Shown here piece after piece: positions 8,556-18,159 of a stretch of 64,000 bases of DNA. The stretch's first letter is position 1; each line of letters begins with the position of its first letter. A program made the position numbers and the translations under genes. This DNA is from Bacteroides sp. 519 (lineage in GTDB: Bacteria; Bacteroidota; Bacteroidia; Bacteroidales; Bacteroidaceae): assembly GCF_010500955.1 (NCBI RefSeq), contig NZ_QVMJ01000008.1:1-64000 (forward strand), read 5' to 3'. Below the pieces are notes generated by a model. The model made no database searches, was not told where the DNA came from, and saw nothing but the letters and a program-made list of their open reading frames with translations.

Positions 8556-10220
8556 TTATCTTGTTTGTTTTAACAGTTCTTTTGCATTATTTAAAGCAGC
8601 TTCAGTTAGTGTAGCCCCACTGAGCATGTGAGCAATTTCTTCAACCCGCTCCTCATCATTCAGTCTGCGGATGTGGCTATTGGTTTCTGTATCATTGTCT
8701 TGTTTATAAACAAAATAATGTGCTTTGCCTCTTGATGCAATCTGTGGTAGGTGGGTAATGCTTATTACCTGACGCTCTTGTTTGCCCATTTCCTGCATAA
8801 TATCGGCCATGCGATCGGCTATTTCACCAGAGACACCTGTATCAATTTCGTCAAAAATGATAGTCGGCAGTTTGGCTGCTTTAGCTATAATTGCTTTAAC
8901 AGAAAGCATAACACGAGCTATTTCACCACCAGATGCCACTGCGGATATATTTTGAAGTGTACTGTTTTTATTAGCAGAAAATAGGAATGCTACAGCATCT
9001 GCACCATTTGGGCTGGGTTCTTTTCTGGCATTCATCTCAACCACAAAACGAATATTAGGCATTCCAAGTGGAATTAACCGGGCAACCATATCTTTTTCTA
9101 CTTCACGGGCAGCCTTTTCTCTCTTTTGGGTTAGGATAGCTGCTTTTGCAATGACTTTTTGGAATTGTTGGTCTCGTTTTTGAGTCAGATCGGCAATGCG
9201 TTCGTCAAAAGAAGTAATTTCTGACAATCTGGTTTTATACTCGTTGGTTAATGCAATAAGTTCGGCTACCGTTTGAAGATGATGCTTTTGTTGTAGGGAG
9301 AAAATAAGATTTAAGCGCTCATTAACTTCCTCTAAGCGTTCAGGATTAAATTCTATTTCATCAACTTTGCCGGCTACTTCCATTGCTATATCTTTTAATT
9401 CAATATAACAGCTATCTGTACGTTCGGCCAACTCAGAAGCTTTGGAGTAAACTTTAGAAACATTTATAAGGGTGTTTAACCCGTCTTTCAGTTCAGAAAG
9501 GATTCCGGTTTCATCACCATTGAATATCTGGTCAATCTTATAAAGGCTGTTTTTAATTTCTTCGGCATGAGTGAGTGTTTCTGCTTCTTCTTCCAGTTCC
9601 TCCAGTTCACCATCTTTTAATCTGGCAGCTTCTAATTGTTCCAACTGAAAGCGGATATAGTCTTCATCGGCTTTATTCTTTTCGGCCTGCTCAATGACAT
9701 CTTTCAATTCTTTATCCAGTTCTTTCCATACTTTGTATGTCTGGCGATATTTTTCCAACTGTTCTTCATTCTGAGCCAGAACATCCAGAACACCTAATTG
9801 AAAATCTTCTTTGTTTAGTAACAAATTCTGGTGTTGCGAGTGGACATCAATTAGTTGCTCACCCAATTCCTTCATCATAGGAAGAGATACAGGTGTGTCA
9901 TTAATAAAAGCACGGCTTTTTCCAGAAGCATGCAATTCTCTACGGAATATACATTCATCGTCATATTCCAGTTCGTTCTCTTCGAAAAAGTCTTGTAACT
10001 TGTAGGGTGAAATATAAAATCGGGCTTCGATAATGCATTTTGCTGCTCCCTGACGGATTGATTTAGTATCAGCCCGCTGTCCAAGTAGTAAACCAATTGC
10101 ACCCAGAATGATAGATTTACCTGCTCCGGTTTCGCCCGTGATTACAGAGAAACCTTCATCGAAAGCAATGTCAAGCTCTTCTATGAGAGCATAATTTTGT
10201 ATATATAACGAACGTAACAT
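8556..10220 (-). CDS. recN: DNA repair protein RecN
   Basis: The 554-residue SMC-like ATPase has the Walker A GETGAGKS near residue 30, a central coiled-coil-rich region (about 150-370), the ABC signature VASGGEIARVMLS and a Walker B IIFDEIDTGVSG. RecN acts in double-strand break repair, bridging or recruiting DNA ends. Length and motif order are normal. It sits downstream of coaBC, separated by an inverted repeat whose near arm ends 8 bp upstream of the start codon. Confidence 0.97.
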   Translation of the reverse strand: MLRSLYIQNYALIEELDIAFDEGFSVITGETGAGKSIILGAIGLLLGQRADTKSIRQGAAKCIIEARFYISPYKLQDFFEENELEYDDECIFRRELHASGKSRAFINDTPVSLPMMKELGEQLIDVHSQHQNLLLNKEDFQLGVLDVLAQNEEQLEKYRQTYKVWKELDKELKDVIEQAEKNKADEDYIRFQLEQLEAARLKDGELEELEEEAETLTHAEEIKNSLYKIDQIFNGDETGILSELKDGLNTLINVSKVYSKASELAERTDSCYIELKDIAMEVAGKVDEIEFNPERLEEVNERLNLIFSLQQKHHLQTVAELIALTNEYKTRLSEITSFDERIADLTQKRDQQFQKVIAKAAILTQKREKAAREVEKDMVARLIPLGMPNIRFVVEMNARKEPSPNGADAVAFLFSANKNSTLQNISAVASGGEIARVMLSVKAIIAKAAKLPTIIFDEIDTGVSGEIADRMADIMQEMGKQERQVISITHLPQIASRGKAHYFVYKQDNDTETNSHIRRLNDEERVEEIAHMLSGATLTEAALNNAKELLKQTR

Positions 10221-10228
10221 ACGTTTTT

Positions 10229-10282
10229 AGTTTTTAGTTATAAGTTTTGAGTAACATTACTCATTACTCAAAGCTCATAACT
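10229..10282. repeat. Iterated-word inverted repeat overlapping the coaBC stop codon
   Basis: The best-paired arm section is 19 bp with two mismatches, made of TTTTGAG/TTATAAG-type words. The right arm runs over the coaBC stop at 10264 and encodes its last residues (VMSFE). The word family is that of 2583-2660 and 11463-11541. Confidence 0.7.
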
Positions 10283-11457
10283 TTATTTATGATGTCTTTT
10301 GCTACTTCTTTTTTGGACTTAAGTTCATATTCTGTACGATTATTCCGGTCGATAATCGTGATTTTATTTGTGTCATACTGAAACCCTGCTTGTGGATCGT
10401 TCAACGAATTTAGAACAATAAAATCCAGGTTTTTACGTTCCAGTTTCCTGATAGCATTTTCTTCCTCATTATTAGTTTCAAGAGCAAAACCAATTAATAA
10501 TTGATTCTTTTTCTTTGTTTTACCTAGTTCAGCAGCGATATCTTGTGTTGGTTTTAGTCGTAAAACTAAATCTTCCTCTCCGCGTTTCATTTTTTTATCG
10601 GCTGTTGTCTCGGGGGTAAAATCAGCTACAGCAGCACAAAGAATGCCAACATCCATTTTGGGATAGTATTGTATAGCCGCATTATACATTTCGGAAGCCG
10701 ATTCAACATTGATGCGTTGTATATTTGCATGATGCGTTTGTTGTTTTACAGGACCTGCTATAAGAACAACTTCGGCTCCACGTTCAGCACATTCTTCAGC
10801 TAAAGCAAATCCCATCTTTCCAGAAGAATAATTACCGATGAATCTTACCGGATCAATCTTTTCATAAGTAGGCCCAGCTGTGATTAGTATTTTTTTACCA
10901 GATAAATCAGCATGAGATGCAAAAAACTCCTCAATAATACGGATGATGTTTTCTGGTTCTTCCATCCTTCCTTTCCCCACTAAGTGACTGGCTAATTCTC
11001 CTGATGCCGGTTCAATGATGTGATTGCCAAATGAACGAAGGGTATCAAGATTCTTTTGGGTAGATGGATGTGCAAACATATCAAGATCCATTGCCGGTGC
11101 AACAAATACGGGTGCTTTGGCTGATAGGTATGTGGTAATCAGCATATTATCGGCTATTCCGTTTGCCATCTTACCAATGGTTGAGGCTGTGGCTGGGGCA
11201 ATAAGCATTAAATCTGCCCATAAACCTAAATCTACATGACTGTTCCATGTTCCATCGCGTTGAGCAAAAAACTCGCTTATAACAGGTTTGCTTGTTAGGG
11301 CCGATAGGGTGATGGGAGTAATGAATTCTTTTCCGGCCGGAGTGATAACAGTTTGTACTTCAGCTCCTTTTTTAATTAATCCGCGGATAATATAACATGC
11401 TTTGTAGGCAGCAATACTTCCGGTAATTCCTAATATTATTTTTTTACCCTTTATCAT
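10264..11457 (-). CDS. coaBC: Bifunctional phosphopantothenoylcysteine decarboxylase/synthetase
   Basis: The 397-residue protein is a standard CoaBC (Dfp) fusion. The N-terminal flavin-dependent CoaC half (about 1-175) carries the NSHVDLG histidine, the APATASTIGKMANG loop and the PAMDLDMF substrate clamp. The CoaB half begins near residue 187 with ILITAGPTYEKIDPVRFIGN, and has CAAVADFTP further on. The two halves carry out consecutive steps from 4'-phosphopantothenate to phosphopantetheine in CoA synthesis. Its last codons lie inside an inverted repeat shared with the recN leader, so the C-terminal residues may have been reshaped by that element. Confidence 0.97.
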   Translation of the reverse strand: MIKGKKIILGITGSIAAYKACYIIRGLIKKGAEVQTVITPAGKEFITPITLSALTSKPVISEFFAQRDGTWNSHVDLGLWADLMLIAPATASTIGKMANGIADNMLITTYLSAKAPVFVAPAMDLDMFAHPSTQKNLDTLRSFGNHIIEPASGELASHLVGKGRMEEPENIIRIIEEFFASHADLSGKKILITAGPTYEKIDPVRFIGNYSSGKMGFALAEECAERGAEVVLIAGPVKQQTHHANIQRINVESASEMYNAAIQYYPKMDVGILCAAVADFTPETTADKKMKRGEEDLVLRLKPTQDIAAELGKTKKKNQLLIGFALETNNEEENAIRKLERKNLDFIVLNSLNDPQAGFQYDTNKITIIDRNNRTEYELKSKKEVAKDIINKVMSFE

Positions 11458-11462
11458 GGTTT

Positions 11463-11541
11463 AGAGTATTGAGTATCAAGTTTTGAGTTTTGAGTTAGTG
11501 ATGCCGTGTGGACAACTCATAACTCATAACTCAATACTTTT
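11463..11541. repeat. Iterated-word inverted repeat, ACTCATA family, between exonuclease gene and coaBC
   Basis: The arms (11463-11496 and 11514-11541) are made of 7-bp words, TTTTGAG on one side and ATAACTC on the other, with AGTATTGAGT closing the stem. The loop contains GATGCCGTGTGG, close to the loop of 2583-2660. It fills the gap between the stop at 11543 and the coaBC start at 11457. Confidence 0.8.
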
Positions 11542-11542
11542 A

Positions 11543-12316
11543 TTATTTCTTTCCAGTAAGTTCTCTTAATCGAATTTTAGTAAGCATTGCTTTAGTGTGT
11601 AATGTGAAATCATTGCCCAAAATCCAACCGTAATATCCCGGATCTTTTTGTAGTACTTCTGTCACGGCCATCCCTTTATATCTTCCAAAATTGAAAATTT
11701 CAATTCCATTATCGTCATAAACCATTCTTCCTGCAAAGTCTACATTACGGTTATAACTAGAAAATTCGGAAAGGAATTTCACATCATTCTCTAATTCAGT
11801 GTATGTGTCTAGTTGCGACATGAGTACTTCATAAGTAGCTCTGGTGTCGGCTTCGGCCGAATGGGCATCTTCCAGATTCTTTTTGCAATAAAATTTATAT
11901 GCGGCAGAAAGTGTACGTTGTTCCATTTTGTGAAAGATTACCTGAACATCTATAAATTTTCTGCGGGATATGTCTATGTCAACTCCTACGCGAAGAAATT
12001 CTTCTATCAGTACAGGAACATCAAAACGGTTAGAGTTGAATCCGGCTAAATCGCATCCCTCAATATCCTTAGCAATGTTTTTGGCTACTTCTTTGAAAGT
12101 TGGGCAGTTTGCAACATCTTCATCATATATTCCATGTATCTTTGATGATTCTTCGGGAATGTGCATTTCCGGATTAATCCGCATGGTCTTGGATTCTTCA
12201 TTTCCATTAGGATATACTTTCAAATAGCATATTTCGACTATTCTGTCTGTATTGACATTTATACCTGTGGTTTCGAGATCGAAAAAGACGAGAGGGTTTT
12301 TGAGATTCAGTTTCAT
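11543..12316 (-). CDS. DnaQ-like 3'-5' exonuclease
   Basis: A 257-residue DEDDh exonuclease. Motif I is FFDLETTGI (D13, E15), motif II is in AGFNSNRFDVPVL, and motif III is the HSAEADTRAT segment with its His and Asp. The domain resembles the epsilon proofreading subunit of DNA polymerase III. A C-terminal segment (about 195-257, with FNFGRYKGM and YGWILGNDF) matches the DUF3820-type tail common in Bacteroidetes homologues. It lies immediately downstream of dnaN, which supports a replication role; proofreading proper is inference. Confidence 0.9.
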   Translation of the reverse strand: MKLNLKNPLVFFDLETTGINVNTDRIVEICYLKVYPNGNEESKTMRINPEMHIPEESSKIHGIYDEDVANCPTFKEVAKNIAKDIEGCDLAGFNSNRFDVPVLIEEFLRVGVDIDISRRKFIDVQVIFHKMEQRTLSAAYKFYCKKNLEDAHSAEADTRATYEVLMSQLDTYTELENDVKFLSEFSSYNRNVDFAGRMVYDDNGIEIFNFGRYKGMAVTEVLQKDPGYYGWILGNDFTLHTKAMLTKIRLRELTGKK

Positions 12317-12338
12317 TGATTGTTGTTTTTGTTGTTTT

Positions 12339-12434
12339 TAGACACGGAATACGCGGATTACATGGACTAAAACTACATGGACATAATAATATCCGTGTTT
12401 TTAATCCGTGTAATCCGCGTAATTTGTATCTGAA
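12339..12434. repeat. Iterated-word inverted repeat, ACGCGGATT family, between dnaN and exonuclease
   Basis: The left arm (about 12339-12367) and right arm (about 12403-12434) repeat ACGCGGAT and CACGGA words. It closely resembles the element at 822-919 and fills the dnaN to exonuclease gap. Confidence 0.75.
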
Positions 12435-12437
12435 AAA

Positions 12438-13559
12438 TTAATCATTCAGCATCATTGGCATCAGAAGCATCAGGAGGTCTTCACTCTCTTCTTGTATTAT
12501 CGGAACGATAACACCTGCTCTGGAAGGATCGGCTAGTTCGATAACAATTTCTTCGGATGCAATATTATTAAGAATATCCAGAAGGAAAGTTGCTTTAAAA
12601 CCGATCCCCATTGGCTCATCTGAGTATTGACATACTTGTGTTTCCTCTGCTGATGTTGAGAAGTCGATGTCTTGTGCAGAGACGATAATTTCGTTTTCCT
12701 GGAAACCTAGTTTTATCAAACTACTTGATTGTGAAGAGAAAATAGATACACGACGTAGTGCACCAATAAGTAGCTGACGGTTGATTGTTACTTTATTAGG
12801 ATTGTTCTGTGGAATTACTGAATTGTAGTTTGGATATCTGCCTTCAATCAAACGACATACCATGCGGTAGTTGCTTAATACAAAAACAGCATTTCTTTCG
12901 TCAAACTCAATCACAACAGTTTCTTGTTCTTTTGCCAGCAGATTTTTTAATAAGTTAGCAGGTTTCTTTGGTAAGATGAAAGCTGCACGCTCATTACCAT
13001 GCGACATGGTTGTTTTGTAACGTACCAGCTTGTGACCATCAGAGGCTACCATAGTGACATCTTCGGTAGTTATATCAAAGTAGATACCATTCATAACCGG
13101 GCGAAGTTCGTCGTCGGCAGTTGCAAAGATGGTGCGGTTGATACCACTAAGTAAAACCTGTGCGTCAATTTCCATACGTACTGCACTTTCTCCTAATGAT
13201 GCGGATTGTGGGAACTCGTCGGCATTTTGTCCCATCAAACTGTATTTACCATTCAGGTAAGTAACACTTATTTCGAGTGTATCGGATACTTCGAAACTAA
13301 TAGGCTGTTCCGGAATTTCTTTTAACGCTTCCAGAAGTGTTTTTGCAACGACTGCAAATTTCCCGTTTGTATCGCTTTCATTAACTTCGAGAGAGGTTAC
13401 CATGGTGGTTTCTGAATCGGATACAGTAACAGTCAGAGTACCGTCTTCCAAATTGATAAGGAAACAGTCAAGGATAGGCAACGTGTTTTTCGAATTTATC
13501 ACACGGCTAACTGCCTGTAAATGGCTGAATAAAGCAGTACTTGAAACGACAAATTTCAT
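12438..13559 (-). CDS. dnaN: DNA polymerase III beta sliding clamp
   Basis: At 373 residues, with three successive clamp domains of about 120 residues, it has the normal DnaN size. The N-terminus MKFVVSSTALFSHLQAVSRV and the C-terminal LLMPMMLND (the usual LMPMR-like end) are typical. It forms the dimeric ring that tethers the replicative polymerase. No dnaA or origin is nearby, which is normal for Bacteroidetes. It is divergent from the DUF3127 gene and read from its own promoter box at 13598. Confidence 0.98.
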   Translation of the reverse strand: MKFVVSSTALFSHLQAVSRVINSKNTLPILDCFLINLEDGTLTVTVSDSETTMVTSLEVNESDTNGKFAVVAKTLLEALKEIPEQPISFEVSDTLEISVTYLNGKYSLMGQNADEFPQSASLGESAVRMEIDAQVLLSGINRTIFATADDELRPVMNGIYFDITTEDVTMVASDGHKLVRYKTTMSHGNERAAFILPKKPANLLKNLLAKEQETVVIEFDERNAVFVLSNYRMVCRLIEGRYPNYNSVIPQNNPNKVTINRQLLIGALRRVSIFSSQSSSLIKLGFQENEIIVSAQDIDFSTSAEETQVCQYSDEPMGIGFKATFLLDILNNIASEEIVIELADPSRAGVIVPIIQEESEDLLMLLMPMMLND

Positions 13560-13597
13560 ATGTTTATATATTAAAGTTTTTTTATTTTACTAAGTGA

Positions 13598-13605
13598 CAA
13601 AGTTA
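13598..13605 (-). promoter_or_regulatory. dnaN -7 promoter box
   Basis: TAACTTTG on the minus strand lies 39 bp upstream of the dnaN ATG. Confidence 0.55.
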
Positions 13606-13680
13606 CAAAAAAAAATATGTAGTGCGCAATATGGCAAAAGAAAAACCTCATCTTATTTGAGGAATATTAGGAGAAAATTG

Positions 13681-13688
13681 TATCTTCG
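13681..13688 (+). promoter_or_regulatory. -7 promoter box of the DUF3127 gene
   Basis: TATCTTCG lies 24 bp upstream of the ATG at 13712; it is one base off the TAnnTTTG consensus. Confidence 0.5.
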
Positions 13689-13711
13689 CACCACAATTAA
13701 AAATTATAACG

Positions 13712-14080
13712 ATGGAATTTACCGGAAGAATCATAGCCGTATTATCGCCAAAAAGCGGAGTAGCAAAAGCTACAGGGAATGAGTGGAAGGCTCAGGAATA
13801 TGTAATTGAGAATCATGATCAGTATCCTAAAAAGATGTGTTTTGAGGTTTTTGGTCAGGATAGAATTGAACAATTTGCTATACAAATGGGAGAGGAGTTA
13901 ACTGTTTCTTTTGATATTGATGCTCGTCAATGGCAAGATAGATGGTTTAATAGTGTCCGTGCATGGAAAGTTGAAAGAGTAAATGCCGGTACACAAGCGC
14001 CAGGGGCTTTCCCTCCACCTCCAGCAACAGCAACACCTGAATTTATACCAGGTGATGTAAATGATGATCTACCGTTCTAA
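13712..14080 (+). CDS. DUF3127 domain protein, OB-fold, ssDNA-binding-like
   Basis: The 122-residue protein has a DUF3127 domain at about 1-90 (MEFTGRIIAVL, then EWKAQEYVIE and MCFEVFGQDRI), followed by a proline-rich linker and an acidic tip ending NDDLPF. That layout, an OB-fold body plus an acidic tail ending in Asp and hydrophobic residues, parallels single-stranded DNA-binding protein, whose DDDIPF tail recruits repair enzymes. A nucleic-acid-binding role is inference. Divergent from dnaN and read alone. Confidence 0.85.
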   Translation: MEFTGRIIAVLSPKSGVAKATGNEWKAQEYVIENHDQYPKKMCFEVFGQDRIEQFAIQMGEELTVSFDIDARQWQDRWFNSVRAWKVERVNAGTQAPGAFPPPPATATPEFIPGDVNDDLPF

Positions 14081-14204
14081 TTAAATAAATTAGATAGTTA
14101 GAATATAATGCAGTAGCATTGGATAAAACCAGTGTTACTGTTTTTTTGTAGCTTTAAAATCGGTATTTACGGATAAAAATAAAGCCCAACTAATTATAGT
14201 TGAG

Positions 14205-14400
14205 CAAAAAGAAAAGCCGCATTGATGATGTGATGAAACTCCGAATGACATGATTTGAGTGCCCGCCCCTCTTTGTAATCCACCGACTTAAAAGTTGTCC
14301 CGAAGGATGTGGCCCGCCATTGAGAAGCGAAAGCTTGTCTCGGTTTTCAGTTATAATTGATGAGTTTCCCAATCTAACCAATGCGGCTGTTTTCTATAAC
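14205..14400 (-). ncRNA. ssrS: Probable 6S RNA homologue
   Basis: On the minus strand a roughly 175-185 nt RNA is predicted from an open, closed-ended structure. The ends pair perfectly (GCCGCATTG at 14387-14379 with CAATGCGGC at 14224-14216). A second stem pairs 14368-14362 with 14241-14235 (7 bp). The interior is large and unpaired with GC-rich CGGGCC and GGGCGGGC strands, and a smaller terminal hairpin follows. A U-rich tract (14215-14205) ends it. Size, closing stem, central bubble and terminal U tract are those of 6S RNA, which binds the RNA polymerase holoenzyme. It lies downstream of rplT, a position I recall for the Bacteroidales 6S-like motif. No long coding frame explains the pairing. 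A covariance search would settle it. Confidence 0.65.
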
Positions 14401-14542
14401 AAATATATGTACTTTATGGCATATAAACAAGTAATTCGAAATTTTTGTTCTTAAATTCTTAATTTTAATTCTTTCTATTAATCCGCAATAAAGCTAAAGC
14501 GATTGTAATGAATTTATTACTAGGGGTTTATAGTTTAATTGT

Positions 14543-14645
14543 ACGATTTCACCACAGAGTTCACAGAGTTACACAGAACTTTAAATACGATACCGCATGA
14601 AGTTTAAAACTCTGTGTAACTCTGTGAACTCTGTGGTGAAATCGT
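14543..14645. repeat. Iterated-word inverted repeat, CACAGAG family, 43-bp arms
   Basis: The arms (14543-14585 and 14603-14645) are 43 bp with two mismatches. They contain four CACAGAG-type words each. The short loop contains CGATACCGCATGA. It lies downstream of rplT and beyond its intrinsic terminator, in the stretch otherwise holding only the 6S-like RNA. Confidence 0.9.
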
Positions 14646-14682
14646 GAAATACTCATCTCAGTCGAATCAAACCGATTACAAT

Positions 14683-14717
14683 AAAAAAGGTTGCTCTGTT
14701 TCCAGAACAACCTTTTA
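14683..14717 (-). terminator. Intrinsic terminator of the thrS-infC-rpmI-rplT operon
   Basis: On the minus strand a stem AAAAGGTTG/CAACCTTTT with a short loop is followed by T residues, directly after rplT. Confidence 0.85.
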
Positions 14718-14735
14718 TGCTTTAATCGATCGAAA

Positions 14736-15086
14736 TTAAGCAGTTTTAGCTTTTGCCACTATAGCTTTGAAAGCTTCAGGGTGGTTTACTGCTAAATCAG
14801 CTAGAACCTTACGGTTAATTTCAATACCTGCTTTATGCAATCCTCCCATAAGTTTAGAGTATGAAATACCTTCTAAGCGGGCGGCAGCATTAATACGTTG
14901 TATCCAAAGAGCACGGAAATTTCTTTTTTTGTTTTTACGGTCACGGTAAGCATAAGTTAAACCTTTTTCCCAGGTATTCTTAGCTACAGTCCAAACATTT
15001 TTTCTAGCACCAAAGTAACCTCTGGTGAGTTTCAAAATTTTCTTTCTTCTTGCTTTTGAAGCAACATGATTTACTGATCTTGGCAT
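14736..15086 (-). CDS. rplT: 50S ribosomal protein L20
   Basis: The 116-residue basic protein is the normal L20 length. The N-terminus [19 protein letters not shown] and the central [19 protein letters not shown] segment are family hallmarks. L20 is needed early in large-subunit assembly and in many bacteria represses its own operon. It is the last gene of thrS-infC-rpmI-rplT. The 156-bp rpmI-rplT gap contains stem-forming sequence (GTTACTTCGCGTAAC near 15117-15131), which could be an L20 operator; that is inference. Confidence 0.98.
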   Translation of the reverse strand: MPRSVNHVASKARRKKILKLTRGYFGARKNVWTVAKNTWEKGLTYAYRDRKNKKRNFRALWIQRINAAARLEGISYSKLMGGLHKAGIEINRKVLADLAVNHPEAFKAIVAKAKTA

Positions 15087-15242
15087 AGTTTTGTTTCTTT
15101 TTGAATGTTAGCGCCGTTACTTCGCGTAACGAACTTTCATGCTAATGCATCCGGTTAATAATGAGATAATGTGAATAATGTGATTAATTTGCCAATTGTA
15201 TTGATTATGTATTAATACATTAACTATTGGCACATTTATACA

Positions 15243-15440
15243 TTATTTCATCGCTAAGAGTTCTTTCACCTGATTTTCATCAACAGTAGCTACTGTAGTT
15301 GAGTAACACAGGTTTCTTTTTCTCTTTTTTGATTTCTTAGTCAAAATGTGACTATGAAAAGCGTGCTTTCTTTTGATTTTACCTGTTCCGGTAAGGGTAA
15401 ACCTTTTTTTGGCACCGGAGTTAGTCTTCATCTTTGGCAT
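15243..15440 (-). CDS. rpmI: 50S ribosomal protein L35
   Basis: The 65-residue, very basic protein starts [20 protein letters not shown], the L35 signature, and has the [14 protein letters not shown] core. Structural protein of the large subunit. It lies between infC and rplT, the conserved order. The 55-bp gap to infC contains an inverted TAACGC/GCGTTA pair around 15473-15497. Confidence 0.98.
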   Translation of the reverse strand: MPKMKTNSGAKKRFTLTGTGKIKRKHAFHSHILTKKSKKRKRNLCYSTTVATVDENQVKELLAMK

Positions 15441-15495
15441 CTTTACTTATTTAATTAAATTATTAATAGTATGGTAACGCACTATACCTATGGCG

Positions 15496-16098
15496 TTACT
15501 CATTTTCATTATTCTGTGGATTGTTTTCGCTTGCCTTTGGTGCAGCTGGTTTAGCAGGCGCTTTTTTCTGTTCTTTTTTCTTGGGTGATAAGAAAATAGT
15601 CATGCGCTTTCCTTCCAGTACCGGCATCTGATCTACCTTTGCATAATCTTCAAGATCGTTAGCAAAACGTAGCAACAATACTTCTCCTTGTTCTTTGAAT
15701 AGAATAGAACGTCCTTTGAAGAAAACATATGCTTTTACTTTGTCGCCATCTTCAAGGAAGCCTTTTGCGTGTTTTAGCTTGAAGTTATAATCATGATCGT
15801 CGGTTTGTGGACCAAATCTGATTTCTTTTACAACTACCTTAACCTGCTTGGCTTTTTGTTCTTTCTGCTTTTTCTTTTGTTGATAAAGAAATTTTGAGTA
15901 ATCAATAATCCGACAAACCGGTGGCTGCGCATTTGGAGAAATCTCTACAAGATCCAATTCGCGATCCCTAGCCATTTTAAGTGCCTGATCAATAGGATAA
16001 ACTTGCGCTTCGATGTTGTCATCACCGACAATACGTACTTCTCTGGCACGAATCTGTTCATTGATCCGGAATTGCCCTTTTAAATTGTCATTCTTCAT
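15496..16098 (-). CDS. infC: Translation initiation factor IF-3
   Basis: The 200-residue protein has the IF-3 N-domain ([18 protein letters not shown]), the lysine-rich linker ([13 protein letters not shown]) and the C-domain ([17 protein letters not shown]). An alanine/proline-rich tail follows. IF-3 keeps subunits apart and proofs the start codon. The frame extends to a TTG at 16137, but the ATG at 16098 ([14 protein letters not shown]) fits the family start. infC commonly uses atypical starts for autoregulation, so the TTG should not be dismissed entirely. Confidence 0.96.
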   Translation of the reverse strand: MKNDNLKGQFRINEQIRAREVRIVGDDNIEAQVYPIDQALKMARDRELDLVEISPNAQPPVCRIIDYSKFLYQQKKKQKEQKAKQVKVVVKEIRFGPQTDDHDYNFKLKHAKGFLEDGDKVKAYVFFKGRSILFKEQGEVLLLRFANDLEDYAKVDQMPVLEGKRMTIFLSPKKKEQKKAPAKPAAPKASENNPQNNENE

Positions 16099-16208
16099 TA
16101 AATAACGATTACTTCCAGTTTGTTTTTTTACTACCAAATGTTTTTTAATTATTAAAAGCGGTCTTTAGAGCATTAAAATAATACTGTGCTTTTACAACGG
16201 CCGCAAAT

Positions 16209-18149
16209 TTACCACTTATTTATCATATTTTGAACTTCTTCGTTCAAAATTTTACCAAATTCTTCAAATTTCATACTTCCTTTATCTCCTTCTCCTTGTC
16301 GGCGAACAGAAACTTCACCATTTTCAGCTTCTTTTTCTCCAACGATCAACATGTATGGAATGCGTTTCAATTCGTTATCACGGATCTTTCTTCCAATCTT
16401 TTCGTTGCGATCGTCTACAATAGCCCGGATATCAATCGTATCGAAGTATTTCTTTAGTTCTTCTGCATAATCATTGAACTTTTCACTGATTGGCAGAATG
16501 GCTACCTGATCGGGTGTTAACCATAATGGGAATTTACCGGCAGTATGTTCAATCAACACGGCAACAAAACGTTCCATTGAACCAAAAGGTGCGCGGTGGA
16601 TCATTACAGGACGATGTTTTTGATTATCAGCGCCTGTGTATTCCAATTGAAAACGTTCTGGTAAATTATAATCTACTTGGATTGTTCCTAATTGCCATCT
16701 GCGACCTAAAGCATCTCTAACCATAAAGTCTAATTTAGGACCATAGAATGCAGCTTCGCCATATTCAATTTTTGCGCTCATGCCTTTTTCTGCACAAGCT
16801 TCTATAATGGCTTTTTCTGCTTTCTCCCAATTCTCATCGCTACCGATATACTTTTCGCGGTTTTCGGGGTCTCTTAAAGATATCTGTGCTTCGAAATTCT
16901 CGAAGTTTAATGCCTTAAATATAATAAGGATGATATCCATCACAGCAAGGAACTCGTCTTTTACCTGATCTGGGCGACAGAAAATATGTGCATCGTCTTG
17001 GGTAAAACCTCTTACACGTGTTAAACCATGAAGCTCACCACTTTGTTCGTAGCGGTATACTGTACCAAACTCGGCTAATCTTAATGGAAGTTCTTTATAG
17101 GAATGAGGTTGCCATTTATAGACTTCGCAATGGTGAGGACAGTTCATTGGTTTTAAAAGGTATTCTTCACCTTCTTCCGGAGTGTGTATCGGTTGGAACG
17201 AATCTTTTCCGTATTTAGCGTAGTGACCAGAGGTTACATATAGATTCTTGCTACCAATATGCGGAGTCATTACCTGTTGATACCCAAAGCGCTTTTGGAT
17301 TTTTTTCAGAAAGTCTTCAAGGCGTAAACGCAATGCAGTTCCTTTAGGAAGCCACATAGGTAATCCTTTTCCAACAGCTTCGGAAAACATGAACAGTTCC
17401 ATTTCCTTTCCGATCTTTCGGTGATCTCGTTTTTTGGCTTCTTCCAACAATACAAGATATTCATCCAGCATTTTCTTTTTGGGGAAAGTAATTCCATAAA
17501 TACGGGTGAGCATCTTTTTATCTTCTTGACCGCGCCAGTATGCACCGGCAACAGAAGTAAGTTTAATAGCTTTTATTGGAGCTGTCGACATTAGATGAGG
17601 ACCTCTACATAAATCGGTAAATGCTCCTTGAGTATAAGTTGTAATAGTGCCGTCTTCAAGTTCCGATATTAACTCAGTTTTATAAGTCTCTCCTCTATCG
17701 CCAAATAATTTGAGTGCATCAGTTTTGCTGACACTCTCACAAACTAATGGTTGTTTCAGAGAAGCAAGTTCCTGCATCTTCTTTTCGATAGTGGGCAAGT
17801 CGGCTTCCCGAATAACTGCACTTCCTGGGTCAACATCATAGTAGAACCCGTTTTCAATAGCAGGACCAATACCAAACTGAATGCCAGGATAAAGTTCTTG
17901 CAATGCTTCGGCCAAGAGGTGGGCACTTGTATGCCAGAACGTGTGTTTACCTTCTTCGTCGTCCCATTTGTATAGTTTGATTTCTGCGTCTTCTGTTATC
18001 GGACGACTTAAATCGTAAGTTTTATCATTCACTCCTATAGATAGCACTTCCTGTGCTAAGCGTGAACTAATGCTTTCAGCAATTTGTAATCCGTTTACTC
18101 CGCTTTCATATTCGCGAACAGAGCCATCGGGAAAAGTTATTTTTATCAT
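16209..18149 (-). CDS. thrS: Threonyl-tRNA synthetase
   Basis: The 646-residue class II synthetase has the TGS domain at about 1-60 ([17 protein letters not shown]), the editing domain with [11 protein letters not shown] (zinc/His site), and the catalytic core with motif 2 [18 protein letters not shown] zinc cysteine and motif 3 [13 protein letters not shown]-terminal anticodon-binding domain follows. It charges tRNA-Thr. The ATG at 18149 begins the TGS domain; the frame to 18209 would read through inverted-repeat DNA and is rejected. First gene of the thrS-infC-rpmI-rplT operon, with a -7 box at 18244. Confidence 0.98.
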   Translation of the reverse strand: MIKITFPDGSVREYESGVNGLQIAESISSRLAQEVLSIGVNDKTYDLSRPITEDAEIKLYKWDDEEGKHTFWHTSAHLLAEALQELYPGIQFGIGPAIENGFYYDVDPGSAVIREADLPTIEKKMQELASLKQPLVCESVSKTDALKLFGDRGETYKTELISELEDGTITTYTQGAFTDLCRGPHLMSTAPIKAIKLTSVAGAYWRGQEDKKMLTRIYGITFPKKKMLDEYLVLLEEAKKRDHRKIGKEMELFMFSEAVGKGLPMWLPKGTALRLRLEDFLKKIQKRFGYQQVMTPHIGSKNLYVTSGHYAKYGKDSFQPIHTPEEGEEYLLKPMNCPHHCEVYKWQPHSYKELPLRLAEFGTVYRYEQSGELHGLTRVRGFTQDDAHIFCRPDQVKDEFLAVMDIILIIFKALNFENFEAQISLRDPENREKYIGSDENWEKAEKAIIEACAEKGMSAKIEYGEAAFYGPKLDFMVRDALGRRWQLGTIQVDYNLPERFQLEYTGADNQKHRPVMIHRAPFGSMERFVAVLIEHTAGKFPLWLTPDQVAILPISEKFNDYAEELKKYFDTIDIRAIVDDRNEKIGRKIRDNELKRIPYMLIVGEKEAENGEVSVRRQGEGDKGSMKFEEFGKILNEEVQNMINKW

Positions 18150-18159
18150 AATCTTGAAT

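Noticed and set aside
14190..14381. 63-codon minus-strand frame
   Set aside because: It lies over the paired structure of the 6S-like RNA and has no family-like composition.
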